Below, in pieces: positions 15,056-24,529 of a DNA stretch of 39,313 bases (position 1 is its first letter; each line of letters starts with the position of its first letter). This DNA is from Pseudomonadota bacterium (lineage in GTDB: Bacteria > Pseudomonadota > Gammaproteobacteria > Steroidobacterales > Steroidobacteraceae), in NCBI GenBank assembly GCA_023433705.1, contig JAEYUC010000008.1, positions 1 to 39,313 of the forward strand, read 5' to 3'. A model generated the notes under the pieces. It searched no databases, had not been told where the DNA came from, and was given only the letters and a program-made list of their open reading frames with translations. A program made the translations under genes and the position numbers.

Positions 15056-16801
15056 ATGAACGACAACGCATCTTTAGCTCTCGGCAATCGATCGGGGCTC
15101 GGCGGTCTGCCGCAGCGCCTGGTGCAGGATGGCGTCGTCGAAGAATCGGCGATGCTCACCGCGCTGCAGGCCGCGAAGGACCGCAAGTCGAGCTTCGTCA
15201 CGCAGCTCATCTCCGCGGGCGCCGCGAAGGCGCGCGACATCGCGATCGCGGCGTCCACCGAATTCGGCGTGCCGCTCTTCGACCTCGACTCCCTCCAGGT
15301 CGACCTCGATGTCGTCAAGCTGGTGCAGGACAAGCTGGTCCAGAAGCATCGTTGCCTGCCGCTGTATCGCCGCGGCAAGCGCCTGTTTCTCGCGGTCGCG
15401 GATCCGACCAATCTGCACGCCATCGACGAGATCAAGTTCGCGACGGGTCTCGGCATCGAGGCCATCGTCGTCGAAGACGACAAGCTGCAGAAGCTCATCG
15501 ACAAGGCCGCCGAACAGGCTGAAGCGGCCATGCCGCAGCTCACCGACGACGAGACCGGCTTCGACCTCGAGAACCTCGATGTTTCCGGTGGCGACGACGA
15601 TGCCGAAGGCGCGGGAGTCTCGCGCGACGACGTCGAAGACGCGCCCATCGTGCGTTTCGTCAACAAACTACTGCTCGACGCGATCCGGCGCGGCGCCTCG
15701 GACATCCATTTCGAACCCTACGAAAAGATGTACCGCATCCGCCTGCGCATCGACGGCATCCTGAAGGAAGTCGCGCAGCCGCCTGTGCAGCTCGCCATGA
15801 AGCTCTCGGCGCGTCTCAAGGTCATGTCGCGCCTCGACATCGCCGAGCGCCGCGTGCCGCAGGACGGCCGCATCAAGATGAAGCTGTCGAAGACTCGCGC
15901 GATCGACTTCCGCGTGAGCACCTGCCCGACGCTTTTCGGCGAGAAGATCGTCTGCCGTATTCTCGATCCGTCCTCGGCGATGCTCGGCATCGACTCGCTG
16001 GGTTACGAGCCCTTCCAGCGTGAGCTGTATCTCAAGAACCTCGCGAAGCCGCAGGGCATGATCCTCGTGACCGGACCCACCGGCTCCGGCAAGACCGTGT
16101 CGCTGTACACGGGCCTGAACATCCTCAACCGCGAAGACACCAACATCTCGACCGCGGAAGACCCTGCGGAAATCAACCTGCCCGGCGTCAACCAGGTGAA
16201 CGTGAATCCGAAAGTCGGCCTCACGTTCGCCGCGGCGCTGCGCGCGTTCCTGCGCCAGGATCCGGACGTGGTGATGGTCGGCGAAATCCGCGATCTCGAG
16301 ACGGCGGAGATCGCCATCAAGGCCGCGCAGACCGGTCACCTGGTGCTCTCGACGCTGCACACCAACGACGCGCCGCAGACGATGACGCGTCTCGTCGACA
16401 TGGGCGTCAAGCCGTACGCGATCGCCACCTCGGTGAGCCTCATCATCGCGCAACGACTCGCGCGCCGTCTGTGCTCGCAATGCAAGGTGCCGGTCGACAT
16501 CCCGGCCGAAGCACTTCTGAAGGAAGGATTCTCGGAGTCTGACGTCAAGGCCGGCATCAAGGTCTACGGTGCGAAGGGCTGCTCGAATTGCAGCGACGGC
16601 TACAAGGGCCGCTGCGGCATCTACCAGGTAATGCCCGTCACCGAGACCATCGGCCGCATCATCATGGAAGGCGGCAATGCGATGGACATTGCAGACCAGG
16701 CTGCCAAGGAAGGGGTCTGGGATCTGCGTCGTGCAGGACTCGAGAAGGTCAAGCAGGGACTGACCAGCCTCGAGGAAGTCAACAGCGTCACCATCGAGTA
16801 A
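15056..16801 (+). CDS. pilB: Type IV pilus extension ATPase PilB
   Basis: Cytoplasmic hexameric ATPase that powers pilus assembly. The 581-residue protein has an N-terminal MshEN/GspE-type domain (about residues 20-150), an acidic linker (FDLENLDVSGGDDD region), then the secretion ATPase core with Walker A GPTGSGKTVSLY near residue 340, the Asp box TAEDPAEINLPGVNQVNVN, Walker B VVMVGEIRDLETAEIA and the His box HLVLSTLHTNDAPQT. A tetracysteine zinc motif is present (CSQCK ... CSNCSDGYKGRCG). The length equals the family norm. pilC begins 20 nt after the stop, so pilBC are an operon. Confidence 0.96.
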   Translation: MNDNASLALGNRSGLGGLPQRLVQDGVVEESAMLTALQAAKDRKSSFVTQLISAGAAKARDIAIAASTEFGVPLFDLDSLQVDLDVVKLVQDKLVQKHRCLPLYRRGKRLFLAVADPTNLHAIDEIKFATGLGIEAIVVEDDKLQKLIDKAAEQAEAAMPQLTDDETGFDLENLDVSGGDDDAEGAGVSRDDVEDAPIVRFVNKLLLDAIRRGASDIHFEPYEKMYRIRLRIDGILKEVAQPPVQLAMKLSARLKVMSRLDIAERRVPQDGRIKMKLSKTRAIDFRVSTCPTLFGEKIVCRILDPSSAMLGIDSLGYEPFQRELYLKNLAKPQGMILVTGPTGSGKTVSLYTGLNILNREDTNISTAEDPAEINLPGVNQVNVNPKVGLTFAAALRAFLRQDPDVVMVGEIRDLETAEIAIKAAQTGHLVLSTLHTNDAPQTMTRLVDMGVKPYAIATSVSLIIAQRLARRLCSQCKVPVDIPAEALLKEGFSESDVKAGIKVYGAKGCSNCSDGYKGRCGIYQVMPVTETIGRIIMEGGNAMDIADQAAKEGVWDLRRAGLEKVKQGLTSLEEVNSVTIE

Positions 16802-16821
16802 GCGTCGTCTAAAGGATCAGC

Positions 16822-18060
16822 ATGGCAACCGCAGTAGCAACCACCGGCGGCAAGACAATCAAGCGCGACGTGCCCTTCTCCTGGACTGGAATGGACAAGA
16901 AGGGGAATCGGGTCTCGGGCAAGTCGCTCGCGCCCGATGAGACCACGCTGCGCGCGGATCTGCGTCGCCAGGGCATCGCGGTCAACCGCATCAAGAAGCA
17001 GGCGCAGGCTTTCAAGTCCGGCGGCAAGGTCGAGCCGAGCGACATCGCGGTGTTCAGCCGCCAACTCGCGACGATGCTCGCCGCGGGCATTCCGCTCGTC
17101 CAGTCTTTCGACATCGTCGGCAACGGCAACGAAAAACCCGCGATGCAGAGGCTCATCCTCGACATCAAGGCGGACGTCGAAGGCGGCACTTCGCTGCATG
17201 AAGCGCTGGCTAAGCATCCTCTTCATTTCGATGACCTGTACGTGAACCTCGTCGAAGCGGCCGAACAGGCCGGTGCGCTCGAAAACCTGCTCGACAAGAT
17301 CGCGACGTACAAGGAAAAGACCGAAGCCCTCAAGAAGAAGGTCAAGAAGGCGCTCTTTTATCCCGCGGCCGTCATGGTCGTGGCCGTCATCGTCACGGTC
17401 ATCCTGCTGCTGTTCGTGATCCCGCAGTTCGAGGCGATGTTCAAGGATTTCGGCGCCGACCTGCCGGCCTTCACGCAAATGGTCATCGACTTGTCCGCCT
17501 GGCTGCAAAGCAGTTGGCACATCTTCTTCGGCACGATCGGCGCCGCCGTCTATACGTTCGTCTATTTCAAGAAACGCTCGCGTGCGATGCGCGAATATCT
17601 CGACCGCATGTCGCTGAAGCTGCCGATCATCGGGCCGATCCTGTACAAGTCCGCGATCGCGCGTTTCTCGCGTACGTTGTCGACGATGTTCGCCGCCGGC
17701 GTACCCCTGGTCGAAGCTCTCGAATCCGTCGCCGGCGCAACCGGCAACATCGTGTTCGAGACCGCGGTGCTCAAGATGCGCGACGAAGTCGCCACCGGCC
17801 AGCGCCTGCAGCGCGCGATGGAAAACACCGGCCTGTTCCCGAACATGGTCATCCAGATGATCGCGGTCGGTGAGGAAGCCGGCGCGCTCGACACCATGTC
17901 GGGCAAGGTCGCGACCTTCTACGAAGCGGAAGTCGACAACGCGGTGGACAGTATGTCGTCGCTGCTCGAGCCGCTCATCATGGCGATCCTGGGCGTGCTC
18001 GTCGGTGGCCTGGTCATCGCGATGTACCTCCCGATCTTCAAGCTGGGCTCCGTGGTCTGA
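16822..18060 (+). CDS. pilC: Type IV pilus inner-membrane platform protein PilC
   Basis: Polytopic platform protein of the GspF family that couples the PilB/PilT motors to pilin insertion. The 412-residue protein has two homologous cytoplasmic helical domains: FSRQLATMLAAGIPLVQSFD (about residues 75-95) and the second copy FSRTLSTMFAAGVPLVEALE. There are three hydrophobic helices, near residues 185-205, 230-250 and 380-402. The ending MYLPIFKLGSVV is characteristic of the family. The ATG at 16822 follows AAAGGA at good spacing. It lies between pilB (20 nt) and pilD (71 nt, containing a hairpin). Confidence 0.95.
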   Translation: MATAVATTGGKTIKRDVPFSWTGMDKKGNRVSGKSLAPDETTLRADLRRQGIAVNRIKKQAQAFKSGGKVEPSDIAVFSRQLATMLAAGIPLVQSFDIVGNGNEKPAMQRLILDIKADVEGGTSLHEALAKHPLHFDDLYVNLVEAAEQAGALENLLDKIATYKEKTEALKKKVKKALFYPAAVMVVAVIVTVILLLFVIPQFEAMFKDFGADLPAFTQMVIDLSAWLQSSWHIFFGTIGAAVYTFVYFKKRSRAMREYLDRMSLKLPIIGPILYKSAIARFSRTLSTMFAAGVPLVEALESVAGATGNIVFETAVLKMRDEVATGQRLQRAMENTGLFPNMVIQMIAVGEEAGALDTMSGKVATFYEAEVDNAVDSMSSLLEPLIMAILGVLVGGLVIAMYLPIFKLGSVV

Positions 18061-18090
18061 TCCCCACCGCCTCGTAACGGAAAAGCAATC

Positions 18091-18118
18091 GAAACGCCGC
18101 GCTCGTCCGCGGCGTTTC
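18091..18118 (+). terminator. Hairpin between pilC and pilD (terminator-like, weak tail)
   Basis: Perfect 11-bp arms GAAACGCCGCG (18091-18101) and CGCGGCGTTTC (18108-18118) with a 6-nt loop. Only CTTAT follows, so termination would be partial; it may reduce pilD relative to pilBC or shield the mRNA 3' end. Confidence 0.5.
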
Positions 18119-18131
18119 CTTATGAGCAACC

Positions 18132-19022
18132 ATGGAACTCCTCGACACACTCGCCAGCAATCCGGGACTGTACATCGCGGTCTGCGGCGCGCTCGGCTTG
18201 CTGATCGGCAGCTTCCTCAACGTGGTCATCCTTCGCGTTCCGGTGATGATGGACAACGCGCTGCGCGCGGAATGCGCGCAGCTCTCCGGAAACGAGGCAA
18301 CCGCGCCCGCTCCCTTCAACCTCGTCACGCCGCGCTCGGCCTGCCCGAAGTGCCACGCGCCGATCACGGCGCTGCAGAACGTTCCCGTCGTGAGCTGGCT
18401 CGTCCTGGGGGGCAAGTGCGCGAACTGCAAGGCGCCGATCTCGAAGCGTTATCCGCTGGTCGAGCTCGCGACTGGCATCCTGTCCGCGTTCGTCGCCTGG
18501 AGATTCGGCTTCGGCGTCGCCGGCTTCGCCGCGCTGATGTTCACCTGGTTCCTGATCGCACTGACGATGATCGACTTCGACACGCAGTACCTGCCCGACC
18601 AGCTCACGTATCCACTGCTGTGGCTCGGGTTGCTCGTGAGCCTGTGGCATCCCGTGTGGGCCGAAGGCGCGGAACCCATCGGTCCGCGCGACAGCATCAT
18701 CGGCGCGGCCGCCGGGTATCTGAGCCTGTGGAGCGTGTACTGGCTGTTCAAGCTGGTCACGGGCAAGGAAGGCATGGGCTACGGCGATTTCAAGCTCTTC
18801 GCCGCGCTCGGCGCGTGGATGGGCTGGAAGATGCTGCTGCCGATCATCGTGTTCGCGTCGGGCGTGGGCGCCGTGATCGGCGTCGTCGTCATGATCCGCC
18901 AGCGCCGCGGCAAGGACACGCAGATCGCGTTCGGCCCGTTCCTGGCCATCGCCGGGTGGCTCGCGCTCGTCATTGGCCACCAGGTCATCGAGCGGTACCT
19001 CGGCCTGTTCGCGGCCGACTGA
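18132..19022 (+). CDS. pilD: Prepilin leader peptidase / N-methyltransferase PilD
   Basis: Integral membrane aspartic peptidase that removes prepilin leaders and N-methylates the new N-terminal Phe. The 296-residue protein begins with the GSFLNVVILRVP signature, followed by the zinc-type tetracysteine motif CPKCHAP ... CANCKAP in the cytosolic loop. The two catalytic aspartates of the family lie in MIDFDTQYLPD and GYGDFKLFAALG. About eight membrane helices are apparent. It follows pilC and is three bases from coaE, the pilD-coaE order seen in many Gammaproteobacteria. Its substrates here would include PilA; the DUF2628-pilin fusion lacks the cleavage motif. Confidence 0.95.
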   Translation: MELLDTLASNPGLYIAVCGALGLLIGSFLNVVILRVPVMMDNALRAECAQLSGNEATAPAPFNLVTPRSACPKCHAPITALQNVPVVSWLVLGGKCANCKAPISKRYPLVELATGILSAFVAWRFGFGVAGFAALMFTWFLIALTMIDFDTQYLPDQLTYPLLWLGLLVSLWHPVWAEGAEPIGPRDSIIGAAAGYLSLWSVYWLFKLVTGKEGMGYGDFKLFAALGAWMGWKMLLPIIVFASGVGAVIGVVVMIRQRRGKDTQIAFGPFLAIAGWLALVIGHQVIERYLGLFAAD

Positions 19023-19025
19023 GCC

Positions 19026-19643
19026 ATGGCGCGCGGATTCCGGGTGGGGCTCACCGGCGGCATCGCCTCCGGCAAGAGCACCGTCGCGAATCTGTTCGCC
19101 GACCTCGGCGTGACCATCATCGATACCGACGTGATCGCTCGCGAGGTGGTCGCGCCCGGCTCGCCGCTTTTGCCGAAGATCGCCGCGCATTTCGGCCGCG
19201 ACGTGCTGGCCGCGGACGGCAGCCTCGACCGGCGCGCGCTGCGCCAGCGCGTATTCGCCGATCCAGCCGAGCGCCAGTGGCTCGAGCAGCTCACACATCC
19301 GGAAATCCGCCGTCTGACCGACGAGCGCAGCGACGTCGCGCCGGGACCCTATTCCATCGTTGCGATTCCGCTGCTCGTGGAAACGGGCGGAAAAGACCGA
19401 TTCGATCGCGTGCTGGTCGTCGATTGCGAGCCCGAATTGCAGATCGCGCGTCTGCAGGCGCGGGACGGATCGACGCGCGCGCAGGCCGAAGCAGCGCTCG
19501 CGGCACAGGTGTCGCGCGCGGATCGTCTCGCGGTCGCGGACGACGTGATCCACAACGACGGCGACATCGCGCACCTGCGCGACCAGGTCGAGAAGCTGCA
19601 TCGGGCGTATGTCGCCGCGTCCGCACGGTTTACGCGGCCCTAG
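19026..19643 (+). CDS. coaE: Dephospho-CoA kinase
   Basis: Phosphorylates the ribose 3'-hydroxyl of dephospho-CoA with ATP, the last step of coenzyme A synthesis, in the cytoplasm. The 205-residue protein has the P-loop GLTGGIASGKST (residues 8-19), the DTDVIAREVV substrate segment, HPEIRR, and the VAIPLLVETGG and DRFDRVLVVDCEPELQ motifs of the family. The start ATG at 19026 lies three bases after the pilD stop. zapD follows after 21 nt, so pilD-coaE-zapD are very likely one transcript, the arrangement also seen near secA in other Gammaproteobacteria. Confidence 0.96.
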   Translation: MARGFRVGLTGGIASGKSTVANLFADLGVTIIDTDVIAREVVAPGSPLLPKIAAHFGRDVLAADGSLDRRALRQRVFADPAERQWLEQLTHPEIRRLTDERSDVAPGPYSIVAIPLLVETGGKDRFDRVLVVDCEPELQIARLQARDGSTRAQAEAALAAQVSRADRLAVADDVIHNDGDIAHLRDQVEKLHRAYVAASARFTRP

Positions 19644-19664
19644 AGGCTCGCGCAGAATAGCCCG

Positions 19665-20468
19665 ATGGCAGAGGAAGCTCACCAGCAACAGCCGATCGCG
19701 GAACCCGCGCAGCTCGTTTTCGAGCAGCCGCTCAACGAGCGCATGCGCACGTTCCTGCGGCTCGACTTCCTCTACAGCCAGGCCCTCTATCACAACGAGA
19801 TGCAGAGCCAGTGGGGCAGCCGCGCCGCGATGGGCAGCCTGCTCGACATTCTCGCGATCGCGGCGCGCGGCGACGTGCGCGCCGACGTGCAGAAGGAGCT
19901 CGAGCGTCACCTCGCCCAGCTCAACGTTTTCCAGAGCAAACCCGGCGTGGACTCGGCCCGGCTGCGCACCGTGATGTCGAATCTGTTGCGCCTGCGCGCC
20001 GACCTGGTCGCGTGCGGCTCTAACTACCTCGCCGGGCTCAAGGATTCGGAGTTCCTGTCTGCGATCAAGCATCGCAGCGCCATTCCGGGCGGCACCTGCG
20101 AATTCGACCTGCCGGACTTCTTCTTCTGGCTGAACCAGCCCACCGACCAGCGCGCGCGTTCTTTCAACGAGTGGCTGGCCGCGCTGCGTCCGCTGTGCGA
20201 TGCGATCGCCGAACTACTCTGGATCACGCGCCAGCACGGCAAGCCGCGCCAGGAGATCGCGCGCGGAGGCGTGTACCACATCACCTTCGAACGCGACACG
20301 CCGATCCAGCTCGTGCGCATCGCGCTGCCGGCGGGATCGGGGCTGTATCCGGAGACGTCGGGGTCTCACTACCGGTGTTCGGTGCGGTTGCTGGCGTGGA
20401 ATGGGCTCAAGGAGCGGCCGCAGCAAACTACTGAAGACGTGCCGTTCACGCTCACCTGCTGTACTTAG
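19665..20468 (+). CDS. zapD: Cell division protein ZapD
   Basis: Cytoplasmic protein that crosslinks FtsZ filaments and stabilises the Z-ring. The 267-residue protein shows the ZapD/YacF pattern: FEQPLNERMRTFLRLDFLY at the start of the helical domain, a long helical section with LERHLAQLN, the SAIKHRSAIPGGTCEFDLP hinge, and the beta-sheet domain ending with DVPFTLTCC. It carries a slightly long N-terminus (MAEEAHQQQP), and the ATG at 19665 is the first available. Its expected partner gene ftsZ lies 15 kb further in this window. yacG, often found next to zapD, is missing. Confidence 0.94.
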   Translation: MAEEAHQQQPIAEPAQLVFEQPLNERMRTFLRLDFLYSQALYHNEMQSQWGSRAAMGSLLDILAIAARGDVRADVQKELERHLAQLNVFQSKPGVDSARLRTVMSNLLRLRADLVACGSNYLAGLKDSEFLSAIKHRSAIPGGTCEFDLPDFFFWLNQPTDQRARSFNEWLAALRPLCDAIAELLWITRQHGKPRQEIARGGVYHITFERDTPIQLVRIALPAGSGLYPETSGSHYRCSVRLLAWNGLKERPQQTTEDVPFTLTCCT

Positions 20469-20471
20469 TCA

Positions 20472-20555
20472 GGCGCGCTGGCGCGCCGATTTCCAGGCGC
20501 AAGCGCCTATTTTCAGGCGCAAGCGCCACTCTTCACGGCGTCGAAGCGACGCCGT
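20472..20555. repeat. Array of four short palindromes after zapD
   Basis: Four hairpins stand in a row: GGCGCGC-TG-GCGCGCC (20472-20487), AGGCGC-AA-GCGCCT (20495-20508), GGCGC-AA-GCGCC (20516-20527) and ACGGCGTCG-AAG-CGACGCCGT (20535-20555). Units two and three also form a direct repeat (TTCCAGGCGCAAGCGCC / TTTCAGGCGCAAGCGCC). No T-run follows any of them. The array fills nearly all of the zapD to DUF6159 gap. Confidence 0.8.
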
Positions 20556-20612
20556 CCGTGAGTTGATAAGAAAAAGGCACTAGCCACATTGATGGCTCGA
20601 CGGGAGGTTCAC

Positions 20613-21458
20613 ATGTTCGACCGATTCTCGCGTAGCTGGGAGCTCATCAAGGCAAGCGGCGGCGTCCTGCGGCAGGACAAGGAACTGCTGGTGTTCCCGC
20701 TTCTCTCGACCATCGCGGCGATTCTCGTCGGGCTCAGTTTCGTCCTGCCGCTGGCGGCGACCGGCGCGTTCACGCAGTTCCACGACAGCGGCGAGATCCA
20801 GCCGCTGCACGTCGTGATCGGCTTCCTGTTCTATCTCAGCCAGAACTTCGTGATCTTCTACTTCAATTCCGCGCTGGTCGGCGCGGCGATGATCCGTCTC
20901 GAAGGCGGCGATCCGACCGTGAAGGACGGACTGCGCATCGCGAATTCGAAGCTGGGTCCGATCCTGGGGTACGCGGCCATCGCGGCCACGGTCGGCATCA
21001 TCCTGCGCGTGCTCGAGGAGCGTCTGGGCGTGATCGGCCGATGGATCACCGGGTTGCTCGGCGTGGCCTTCACGCTCGCCACGTTCATGGTCGTGCCGCT
21101 GCTGGTCACGCGCAACATCGGGCCGGTCGACGCGGTGAAGGAGAGTGCGTCGCTGCTGAAGAAGACCTGGGGCGAGAACATCATCGGCAACGTCGGCATG
21201 GGACTGGTCTTCGGCTTGATCTATTTTCTGTACATCTTCGCCGGGATCGCTTTGATCTTCAGCGTGATCGAGATGGGCGGTGGCGCGCTCGCGATAACGA
21301 TGGGCGCCTTGCTGATCGGCGGATTCATCCTGATCGCGCTGATACAGTCCGCGCTGCAGGGCGTCTATTCCGCCGCGCTGTTCAGGTATGCGACGACGGG
21401 CGATGCGGGCACGGGGTTCGACAACACCTTGCTCGGGAACGCATTCCGGCCGAAGTAG
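20613..21458 (+). CDS. DUF6159-family integral membrane protein
   Basis: A 281-residue polytopic membrane protein of unknown function. The N-terminus MFDRFSRSWELIKASGGVLRQDKELLVFPLLS is characteristic of the DUF6159 family. About six hydrophobic segments follow (around residues 30-52, 70-95, 115-135, 145-165, 195-220, 225-255), and a central KESASLLKKTWGENIIGNVG helix resembles the repeat found in glycerophosphoryl-diester-type membrane domains. The ATG at 20613 has GGGAGG five bases upstream; an ATG at 20589 would precede that site. It ends immediately before the convergent AraC-type gene (no gap between stop codons). No function should be assigned from this sequence. Confidence 0.85.
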   Translation: MFDRFSRSWELIKASGGVLRQDKELLVFPLLSTIAAILVGLSFVLPLAATGAFTQFHDSGEIQPLHVVIGFLFYLSQNFVIFYFNSALVGAAMIRLEGGDPTVKDGLRIANSKLGPILGYAAIAATVGIILRVLEERLGVIGRWITGLLGVAFTLATFMVVPLLVTRNIGPVDAVKESASLLKKTWGENIIGNVGMGLVFGLIYFLYIFAGIALIFSVIEMGGGALAITMGALLIGGFILIALIQSALQGVYSAALFRYATTGDAGTGFDNTLLGNAFRPK

Positions 21459-22336
21459 TCAGTGCGGCATCGCCGCCGAAAGATCGCCACGCAGCAGGTG
21501 GTCGGTCACGGCGGTCGATGACACCACGCGGCGCGCCAGCAGGGCCTTCGGCGTCGTTCCGGTGAAGTACCGGAATTCGCGGATGAAGTGCGACTGGTCG
21601 TAGTACCCATCGAGGTATTCACCGTCGCGCGGCGCGGCCGCTCCGCGCGTGAGCAACGCGTGATAACTGTGCTTGAAGCGCACTATGCGCGCGTATTTCT
21701 TCGGCGTCATGCCGATGAAATCGGTGAATCGCCTCTCGACCGTCCGCTCGTCCAGGCCCAGCGACTCGCTGAGGCGCGCGATCGACAACATCCCGCGCGC
21801 GGCCCGGATGCCGCGGACCGTCCCGTCCACCACCGGATCGCCCGCGCCCGGGTCGAGACGCCGCAGGAAGAACCGGTCCAGTGTCGTGGCGATGTCTTCG
21901 ACGCATGCGGCGCCGGCGAGCGCATCTTCCAGTTCGAGCAACGGGGAGTGATCGAGATCGCGCAGGTCGAGCGTGGCGTCGCGGAATTCTCCAAGCGGCA
22001 CGCCGATCAGGCGGCGCAGCGCCTGCGGCTCGAGCTTGACGCCGACCAGTTTGAGTCGACGCGAGCCGCTCGTCATCACCGAATGCGAGCGGCCGCCGAT
22101 CACGTAGCTGCGCCTCATCACCTTGCGGCGCTGCTCTTCGCCCACCGCCCAGCGTTCGTATCCGGCATCGAGCGCGAACACGATCTCGGCATAACCGTCG
22201 GGCAGCAATAATTCGTCGTGTTCGTAGGAAGCAATGCCGGCATCCACGACGAAATAACAACGCACCGCGCCCGCGAGCCGCGCGTCGGGGCGCAGCAGCC
22301 AGTACTCGAGCTGATCGCGGACGAGAGTGGGTTGCA

Positions 22337-22337
<1 letters not shown>
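21459..22337 (-). CDS. AraC-family transcriptional regulator
   Basis: A 292-residue DNA-binding regulator. The N-terminal half (residues 1-150; YWLLRPDARLAGAVRCYFVV, LLPDGYAEIVFALD) resembles the DUF6597-type sensor domain common in AraC regulators. The C-terminal 100 residues hold two helix-turn-helix units: the first around MLSIARLSESLGLDERTVER, the second around YYDQSHFIREFRYFTGTTPK, the AraC signature. Its ATG shares one base with the TGA of the upstream prolyl oligopeptidase gene (TGATG), so the two are translationally coupled. That makes it a candidate regulator of the neighbouring peptidase genes, though its ligand is unknown. Confidence 0.9.
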
Positions 22338-24514
<2,177 letters not shown>

Positions 24515-24529
24515 CCCTAAACTCCCGTG

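Noticed and set aside
20472..20555. CRISPR-like array
   Set aside because: Units are 12-21 nt palindromes with tiny, unequal gaps and no spacers; no cas genes are present.
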